Origin: Gluconacetobacter asukensis
Lineage (GTDB): Bacteria > Pseudomonadota > Alphaproteobacteria > Acetobacterales > Acetobacteraceae
Assembly (NCBI RefSeq): GCF_014174375.1
Contig: NZ_JABEQE010000007.1
Coordinates: 62,001-126,000, forward strand
DNA: 64,000 nucleotides
Direction: 5' to 3'
A program made the translations under genes and the position numbers. This document shows positions 58,327 through 64,000 of the stretch, piece after piece. The stretch's first letter is position 1. Every line of letters begins with the position of its first letter. Under the pieces are notes generated by a model, which was given only the letters and a program-made list of their open reading frames with translations, searched no databases and had not been told where the DNA came from.

Positions 58327-59283
58327 CTATCCCGGCGCATGCAGGAGCAGGATCGCGCCGGTGGCGGCGATGTTGAGCAGGGAGAGCGGCAGCAGGATCT
58401 TCCAGCCCAGGGCCATCAGCTGGTCGTAGCGCGGGCGGGGGAGTGCCGCGCGCAGCAGGATGAACAGGCAGACCAGCGCCCCGGTCTTCAGGCCGAACCA
58501 CAATGCGGGGGGCAGCAGCGGCCCCTGCCAGCCGCCCAGATACAGCGTGACCAGCAGGGCCGAGATCAGGACCACGCCGGCATATTCGGCCAGGAAGAAC
58601 ATGCCGAACTTCATGCCCGAATATTCGGTGTGGAAGCCGGCGCCCAGTTCGTTCTCGCCCTCGGGCAGGTCGAAGGGCAGGCGGTGCGTCTCCGCCACGC
58701 CGGCGAGCGTGAACACCACGCAGCCCAGCACCTGCGGCACGATGAACCACAGGCCGGACTGCGCCAGCACGATGTCGCGCATGGTGAACGAGCCTGTCTG
58801 CATTACGACGCCCAGCACCGACAGGCCCATGAACACTTCGTAGCTGATCATCTGCGCTGCCGCGCGCATGCCGCCCAGAAGCGCGTATTTGCTGTTGGAG
58901 GCCCAGCCGGCCAGTACCACGCCGTAGACGCCCATGCCCATCATCGCCAGCACGAACAGCAGCCCGACATTCAGATTGCCGGCGATGCTCCAGAACGCGG
59001 TGACGGGCACGACGCCGAAGGACAGCAGCACCGTCATCATGCCGATCGCAGGCGCCAGCACGAATACGCCCCGGTCGGCGAAGGGAGGAATCCAGTCCTG
59101 TTTGAACAGGATCTTGATGCCGTCGGCCACGGCCTGGAGGATGCCGCCCGGCCCCACGCGATTGGGGCCGTAGCGGTCCTGCCACAGGCCCAGCAGCCGC
59201 CGCTCGAACCAGGTCAGGAAGGTGGCCAGCCCCAGCAGCACTGCAAGGGTCACGCCGATGATCACCGGCATCGGGGCGGTCAT
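58327..59283 (-). CDS. nuoH: NADH-quinone oxidoreductase subunit H
   Basis: A 318-residue membrane subunit of about eight helices that forms the quinone chamber. [20 protein letters not shown], and [17 protein letters not shown] are family signatures. The ATG overlaps the nuoG stop (ATGA). Confidence 0.95.
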   Translation of the reverse strand: MTAPMPVIIGVTLAVLLGLATFLTWFERRLLGLWQDRYGPNRVGPGGILQAVADGIKILFKQDWIPPFADRGVFVLAPAIGMMTVLLSFGVVPVTAFWSIAGNLNVGLLFVLAMMGMGVYGVVLAGWASNSKYALLGGMRAAAQMISYEVFMGLSVLGVVMQTGSFTMRDIVLAQSGLWFIVPQVLGCVVFTLAGVAETHRLPFDLPEGENELGAGFHTEYSGMKFGMFFLAEYAGVVLISALLVTLYLGGWQGPLLPPALWFGLKTGALVCLFILLRAALPRPRYDQLMALGWKILLPLSLLNIAATGAILLLHAPG

Positions 59284-61985
59284 GGCGTATCGTCCCCGTG
59301 CAGTTGCACGCGGACGGGGGTGGTGAAGGCACGGGCGGCCAGATGGGGCGGGCATAGGGCGATGCCGGGTGGCAGTGCCGGATCGTGCCGGACGGGCAGG
59401 GTGAGATGTTCGCCAGCCAGCGTGAGGCTGACCATGCCGCCATCCTGCAGTCCTGCCGGCAGCGTGCTGAGGCGCAGGGTGGCTGGCGTTACGCGCGCGG
59501 CGATGGGGGGCGAGAGGGCGCTGAGTTCCTCGGTGCCGAACAGGCGGGGTTCGGGCAATAGCAGGAGGTCGTCGGGGGCGGTGGTGAAGGGGGTTGGAAT
59601 GTCATGGTGCCATTCGGGGGTCTCGGGAGGGATGCCGTCATCCAGCAGGCGCGTGCCGGCATCGCCACCCCGCATCGGGCCGCCGATTTCCTGCTGGAAG
59701 CGGTTGAGGGACTGGACGGAGTTCCAGCCGGGGGCGTGATAGAAGGGCATCAGGGCTCCGGGCATGTCCGGGGAATAGGCGCCTTCCATGGACGGCGAGA
59801 GCGGCGTGTCGGGCGATTGCGGCAAGGGGCGGTCGTGGACGCTGATATCGGCCCGGACGGCCGTGCGGCCGCTGATGCGTGCCGGTTCGCTACGGATCCT
59901 GCGGCCGTCGAGACGGTATTCGGCGTCGGGCGCGGCGTCGATGATGCGGGACAGGGCCGGGATCTCTTGCGCTATTGTGGCCACGATCTGGTCCAGGTTT
60001 GTCCATTCGGGTGCATCCGCGTGGGTGGCGGCTTGGGTGAGCTGTTGGGTCCAGCGCCAGCTTTCCTGAATCGGCATGGTGGGGGTGAGTGCAGGCAGGA
60101 AGCGTTGGGCGCGGCCTTCGGTGTTGACCAGTGTGCCGCCGCTTTCGGCGAAACTGGCGGCGGGCAGTAAGAGGTCGGCGCGCTCCGCCAGTCTTGTGGC
60201 GATATGGTCGATGACCACGAGGTGGGGCACGGCGGCGAGGAGTTCGTCCAGTGTCGCGGCATCCAGCCGGCGGGTGAGGTCGTTTTCCACCACCACCAGC
60301 GTGCCGATGTGCCCTGCGCGGGCCATGGCGCGTACCGCGTCGAGCGGGATACCGCCTGTCAGAGCCATGCCCATGCTGTTGCAGTCGGGAACCACCAGTG
60401 ACAGTGCCGCGTCGGCGCCGGTGGCATGCAGGGCGGTGGCGATGTTGGCGGCGGCGTGGATGAGGGCGGCGTTGGCGTATTGCAGGCCGGCGACGATCAG
60501 GGGGCGGTGGGCGGTGCGCAGGGCGGTGGCGAGCGCGTCCGCCAGTTGGATTTCCGTTTCCGACAGGTCCGGCGCGTCGGGCGCCGAATTGTCGACCCTG
60601 TGGGCGATGGCGAAGCCCAGCCGGGCGAGGTTGTCGGGGGCCGCGCGGTGGATCGTGGCCGCTATCGGGTCGAGGTCGGTGGCGGCGGGTGTGAGCACCA
60701 TCAGCGGCGAAGGGGCGTCGGCGCCCAGCATGCGCACGGCGGCGTCCATCCAGTGCGGCACTTTCGCGGCGTCGGCGGCGGGGAAAGCAGCCCGGCGCAG
60801 GGTCTGGCGCAGGGCCAGGCTCAGGCGCGGGGCGGTGACGCAGACATCCTCGCCCAGTACCAGGACGGCGTCGGCGGATTCCATGTCGTGCAGGCTGGGG
60901 TTGCGGGCCGGTGTCGCGCGCAGGAGGGCTGGGACCTGCATGGTCAGGTCATGCTCAAGCTGCGTCAGTCCGGTTGAAAACCGGTCAGGGCCGGTGAGGC
61001 AGCGCAGGGCGAAGTTCGATTCCAGCGACGCCCGTGTCGATCCGATGCCCACGATCGGACCGTCCTTGGCCATGGCGGCGAACCGTTCCAGTGCGGTTGC
61101 CATCGAGATGGGAACGGGGATGCCGTCCTGCCGCAGGATGGGCGCGCGCAGGCGGGTGGGGGCGCTGGTGAATCCGTGGCCGTAGCGCCCGCGATCGCAC
61201 AGGAAATAGCGATTGACCGCCTCGTGATAGCGATTGATCACCCGGCGGACCGTGCCTTGCCGCGCATTGACGATGGTGTTGCAGCCCACGGCGCAGTGCG
61301 CGCAGACCGAGGGGGCGCCGCGCATGTCCCATTTGCGGCTGTAGACTGCCGAGAACGGTTTGTCGGTGAAGACGCCGGTGGGGCAGACCTCCACGAGATT
61401 GCCGCTGAAGGCGCTTTCCAGCGCGCCGTCTTCGTGGCGGCCGAAATAGAGGTCGTTATGGGCCGCGAAGGCCGCCAGATCCTCGCCGCCGGCATAGTCG
61501 CGATAGAAGCGCACGCAGCGATAGCAGCCGATGCAGCGGTTCATTTCGTGATTGATGAAGGGGCCCAGATCCTGGTTGCGGTGCGTGCGCTTGGTGAAGC
61601 GATAGCGGCGTGAATCATGGCCTGTCATGACTGTCATGTCCTGGAGGTGGCATTCGCCGCCTTCGGGGCAGACGGGACAGTCGTGCGGGTGGTTGGTCAT
61701 CAGCCATTCGACGACACCGGCGCGGAATTCCCGCGCCTGGGGCTCGTCGATGGACAGGATCGCGCCGTCGGTGACTTGTGTCATGCAGGCCATGACGATG
61801 CGGCCGGTCTTGTCGTCTGGGCCGCTGAACTGCTTGATGGCGCACTGGCGGCAGGCGCCCACCGAGCCGAGGTCCGGATGCCAGCAGAAATAGGGCAGGT
61901 CGGCCCCAGCCTCGAGGCAAGCTTGCAGCAGATTCTCGTCCGTGCGGGCGGGGCAGGCGCGGCCGTCGATCAGGATCGTCGCCAT
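59280..61985 (-). CDS. nuoG: NADH-quinone oxidoreductase subunit G, E. coli type
   Basis: A 901-residue molybdopterin-fold subunit (E. coli 908). [2Fe-2S] N1b ligands Cys34, Cys45, Cys48 and Cys67 match E. coli numbering. N5 lies in [14 protein letters not shown] and N4 in C-I-G-C-Y-R-C. The extra cluster N7 cysteines (C-A-H-C-A-V-G-C ... F-L-C-D-R-G-R) are present, a mark of the E. coli/Thermus-type enzyme absent from the standard alphaproteobacterial and mitochondrial forms. It ends with a long C-terminal extension. 13 bases after nuoF. Confidence 0.95.
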   Translation of the reverse strand: MATILIDGRACPARTDENLLQACLEAGADLPYFCWHPDLGSVGACRQCAIKQFSGPDDKTGRIVMACMTQVTDGAILSIDEPQAREFRAGVVEWLMTNHPHDCPVCPEGGECHLQDMTVMTGHDSRRYRFTKRTHRNQDLGPFINHEMNRCIGCYRCVRFYRDYAGGEDLAAFAAHNDLYFGRHEDGALESAFSGNLVEVCPTGVFTDKPFSAVYSRKWDMRGAPSVCAHCAVGCNTIVNARQGTVRRVINRYHEAVNRYFLCDRGRYGHGFTSAPTRLRAPILRQDGIPVPISMATALERFAAMAKDGPIVGIGSTRASLESNFALRCLTGPDRFSTGLTQLEHDLTMQVPALLRATPARNPSLHDMESADAVLVLGEDVCVTAPRLSLALRQTLRRAAFPAADAAKVPHWMDAAVRMLGADAPSPLMVLTPAATDLDPIAATIHRAAPDNLARLGFAIAHRVDNSAPDAPDLSETEIQLADALATALRTAHRPLIVAGLQYANAALIHAAANIATALHATGADAALSLVVPDCNSMGMALTGGIPLDAVRAMARAGHIGTLVVVENDLTRRLDAATLDELLAAVPHLVVIDHIATRLAERADLLLPAASFAESGGTLVNTEGRAQRFLPALTPTMPIQESWRWTQQLTQAATHADAPEWTNLDQIVATIAQEIPALSRIIDAAPDAEYRLDGRRIRSEPARISGRTAVRADISVHDRPLPQSPDTPLSPSMEGAYSPDMPGALMPFYHAPGWNSVQSLNRFQQEIGGPMRGGDAGTRLLDDGIPPETPEWHHDIPTPFTTAPDDLLLLPEPRLFGTEELSALSPPIAARVTPATLRLSTLPAGLQDGGMVSLTLAGEHLTLPVRHDPALPPGIALCPPHLAARAFTTPVRVQLHGDDTP

Positions 61986-61998
61986 GGTCCCGTTCCTT

Positions 61999-63294
61999 CT
62001 ATGCGGCGTGGCGCAGCGGGCAGGCCCGCTGGCGGATGTGGGCGTCGAAATCCTCGCGGAACAGCTTGAGGCCGCTGGCCAGCGGGGCCATGGCGCCCGG
62101 TGCGTGCGCGCAGAAGGTGCGGCCCATGGGGCCGAGCATGCGGGCATGGTCGTGCAGCCGGTCCAGATCCTCGGGTTCGCCGGTGCCGTTCTCGATCGCA
62201 TTCAGCAGGCGCTCGACCCATGGCAGCCCGTCGCGGCAGGGCGTGCACCAGCCGCAGGATTCCTGGGCGAAGAAATGTTCCAGATTATGCAGCATGCCGA
62301 CTGGGCAGGTCCGGTCGTCCAGCAGGATGGCCAGGCCGGTGCCCAGCCGGCTGCCGGCCTTTTCCACGGCGCCATAGTCCATCGGTATGTCGATCTGTCC
62401 GACGTCGAGGAATGCGGTGGAGGCGCCGCCGGGCAGCAGCGCGCGCAGCCGGTAGCCGTCGCGCATGCCGCCGGCATGGTCCTCGACGATCTCGCGCAGG
62501 GGTGTGCCCATCGGCAGTTCCCACGCGCCGGGCCGGCGCACGCGGCCGCTGACGCCGTAGAGCTTGGTGCCGCTATCCGGGCCTAGGCCGAGCGAGACGA
62601 ACCATTCCGCGCCGTTGGTGACGATGTGCGGCAGGTTGCAGAGCGTCTCGACATTGTTGACGACGCTGGGGGCGCCCCACAGGCCACCGACCTGCGGGAA
62701 GGGCGGCTTGCTGCGCGGCTGCGCCCGGCGGCCTTCCAGCGCGGTCAGCAGCGCGGTTTCCTCGCCGCAGATATAGCGGCCGCCGCTGGCGTGGACGTGG
62801 ATTTCGAACCCGAAGCCGGAGCCCAGGATGTTCTCGCCCAGCCATCCGACCTGCCTGGCTTCCGCGATTGCGCGGTTCAGCCGCTCCAGCGCCAGATGAT
62901 ATTCGCCGCGCAGGAAGATCACGCCGTGGCCGGCCTGGATGGCGTAGCCGGCGATGATCATGCCTTCGATCAGTTGCAGAGGATTGCCTTCCAGAAGCAT
63001 TCGGTCCTTGAAAGTACCGGGCTCCATCTCGTCGGCGTTGGCGATCAGGTATTTGCGGCGGGTGGCGGCGGGGTCCTTAGGTACGAAGCTCCATTTCTGG
63101 CCGGTACCGAAGCCCGCCCCGCCGCGGCCGCGCAGTTTCGATGCGGTTACCATGTCGATCACCGCGTCCGGCGTCATGTCGCGCAGGGTGCGGCGGACTG
63201 CCTGCCAGCCGCCGGCGCGGCCATAGGCGGCGCAATCGGGCGGGCCGTCGGGCAGGCCGATCATGGCGGTGAGGGGGCGGTCGGAGATGGTCAT
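61999..63294 (-). CDS. nuoF: NADH-quinone oxidoreductase subunit F
   Basis: A 431-residue NADH- and FMN-binding subunit. G-R-G-G-A-G-F (FMN), S-G-G-R-Y-I-C-G-E-E-T-A-L (NADH), and the N3 cluster ligands in E-S-C-G-W-C-T-P-C-R-D-G with the distal T-F-C-A-H are all present. The start overlaps the nuoE stop (ATGA). First acceptor of NADH electrons in complex I. Confidence 0.95.
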   Translation of the reverse strand: MTISDRPLTAMIGLPDGPPDCAAYGRAGGWQAVRRTLRDMTPDAVIDMVTASKLRGRGGAGFGTGQKWSFVPKDPAATRRKYLIANADEMEPGTFKDRMLLEGNPLQLIEGMIIAGYAIQAGHGVIFLRGEYHLALERLNRAIAEARQVGWLGENILGSGFGFEIHVHASGGRYICGEETALLTALEGRRAQPRSKPPFPQVGGLWGAPSVVNNVETLCNLPHIVTNGAEWFVSLGLGPDSGTKLYGVSGRVRRPGAWELPMGTPLREIVEDHAGGMRDGYRLRALLPGGASTAFLDVGQIDIPMDYGAVEKAGSRLGTGLAILLDDRTCPVGMLHNLEHFFAQESCGWCTPCRDGLPWVERLLNAIENGTGEPEDLDRLHDHARMLGPMGRTFCAHAPGAMAPLASGLKLFREDFDAHIRQRACPLRHAA

Positions 63295-63785
63295 GGCGTG
63301 GGGGCCCGCAGGGTGTCGGCCAGTTGCTCCGCCGTCTCGGCATTCAGGTCGCCATGCAGGGTCCGGTCCACCAGCATGGCCGGTGCGTGGTCGCAATGGC
63401 CGAGGCAGACGATCGGCAGCAGCGTGACCGCGCCATCCGCCGTGGTTTCGCCCGGCCGGATGCCCAGCCGGGCTTGCAGGCGCGCGCAGACCGCATCGCG
63501 GCCCATGATCCAGCAGGAGACGCTGTCGCACAGCAGGATGACGTGCCGCCCGACCGGGCGGCGGAAGATCAGGTTGAAATAGGTGGCGATACCGTCGAGA
63601 TCGGCTGGCGACATGCCGAGCAGGGATGCAGTTTCGGCCAGATGTGCGTCGCTGACCCAGCCGAAATGGTCCTGCACCATCGTCAGCGCGGAGACCGAGG
63701 CTGCGCGGGGCCGGTGCTCGGCCTGGGCGAGATCGGTGATCCGGGTCCGTAATGCGGGGGGGAGCGGGGCGTCAGCGGTCGACAT
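63291..63785 (-). CDS. nuoE: NADH-quinone oxidoreductase subunit E
   Basis: A 164-residue thioredoxin-like [2Fe-2S] subunit (N1a), near E. coli length (166) rather than the ~240 of alphaproteobacterial NuoE. Cluster cysteines in C-D-S-V-S-C and C-L-G-H-C-D. Its start overlaps the upstream nuoD/CD 3' end by 14 bases and its stop overlaps nuoF by 4. Confidence 0.95.
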   Translation of the reverse strand: MSTADAPLPPALRTRITDLAQAEHRPRAASVSALTMVQDHFGWVSDAHLAETASLLGMSPADLDGIATYFNLIFRRPVGRHVILLCDSVSCWIMGRDAVCARLQARLGIRPGETTADGAVTLLPIVCLGHCDHAPAMLVDRTLHGDLNAETAEQLADTLRAPTP

Positions 63786-64000
63786 CGGCCATCACGAAAT
63801 CGATGCTGCCGATGATGGCGATCAGGTCGGCGATCATGGCGCCGCGGCTGATCAGCGGGATCATCTGCAGATGGGGGAAAGAGGGGGTACGGATGCGTGT
63901 GCGGTAGGACATCGTGCCGCCGTCGCTGATCAGGTGATACTGGTTGAGCCCCTTGGTGGCCTCGACGCAGCCGCGTGCCTCGCCGGGCGGAATCACCGGG
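63772..64000 (-). CDS. NADH-quinone oxidoreductase subunit D (or CD fusion), C-terminal end
   Basis: The last ~75 residues of the 49-kDa-type subunit: V-E-A-T-K-G ... [20 protein letters not shown] near the end and [16 protein letters not shown] as the C-terminus. The frame continues past the right edge of the window. Given the E. coli-type nuoE-F-G, a nuoCD fusion is likely but cannot be seen. It overlaps nuoE by 14 bases. Confidence 0.9.
   Translation of the reverse strand, partial: PVIPPGEARGCVEATKGLNQYHLISDGGTMSYRTRIRTPSFPHLQMIPLISRGAMIADLIAIIGSIDFVMADVDR

Noticed and set aside
1-64000. CRISPR arrays, rRNA genes, intact tRNA genes and intact insertion sequences
   Set aside because: Looked for by eye; no regularly spaced repeats, no rRNA, no complete tRNA cloverleaf and no complete transposase were seen.

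Overview
The window looks like chromosomal DNA of a high-GC alphaproteobacterium, most likely an acetic acid bacterium (Acetobacteraceae, Gluconacetobacter/Komagataeibacter-like). This rests on base composition, large TonB receptors with the extended N-termini seen in that family, heavy use of periplasmic redox enzymes, and a complete-looking E. coli-type complex I operon. The species cannot be fixed from sequence alone.

Layout. 1-4.2 kb is the end of a polysaccharide/export region: the tail of a GH5 cellulase-like gene, a GT2 glycosyltransferase, a polysaccharide flippase and a convergent 2-oxoglutarate/Fe(II) oxygenase. 4.2-7.7 kb is a decayed mobile island: an AT-rich stretch, a large serine recombinase whose 3' end overlaps a 16-base initiator-tRNA 3'-end scar and a terminator, a small partner gene, and the C-terminal stump of a UvrD-like helicase that has truncated a LysR gene. 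7.9-9.8 kb holds an SDR + SnoaL pair and an MFS transporter stump.

9.8-40.1 kb is a large catabolic supercluster for unusual amino acids and their N-substituted forms. It has a hippurate-hydrolase-like M20 enzyme, DadA, a divergent Lrp regulator/ACC deaminase pair (acdR/acdS), an eight-gene leftward run (two MFS carriers, amidase, AbgB-like hydrolase, GntP/DsdX permease, D-serine dehydratase-like enzyme, RidA, MlrC/M81), a dpaL-carbamoylase-carbamoylase operon, an M20/dehydrogenase/ALDH operon, and a RpiR-TonB receptor-CapA-D-aminoacylase-G3E GTPase-MlrC run. The logic is uptake, removal of acyl, carbamoyl or amide caps, then deamination by PLP or FAD enzymes. Two promoter regions, in front of rpiR and between dpaL and the M20 gene, share a two-block motif that is a candidate RpiR operator.

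40.1-45.3 kb is worn accessory DNA: a frameshifted serine-recombinase remnant, a broken HupT-like kinase, an unlisted 59-residue membrane protein, and an ATP-grasp/methyltransferase/heme-oxygenase-like group whose last gene is broken. 45.4-51.3 kb is a periplasmic amino-acid redox module: a Tat-exported aminotransferase, a Tat-exported D-amino-acid-oxidase-like flavoprotein that appears circularly permuted, a cytochrome c and a TonB receptor. After a CBS-domain gene, 52.1-64 kb is the nuo operon read leftward (N, M, L, K, J, I, H, G, F, E and the end of D or CD), with translational overlaps and the N7 cluster cysteines of E. coli-type NuoG.
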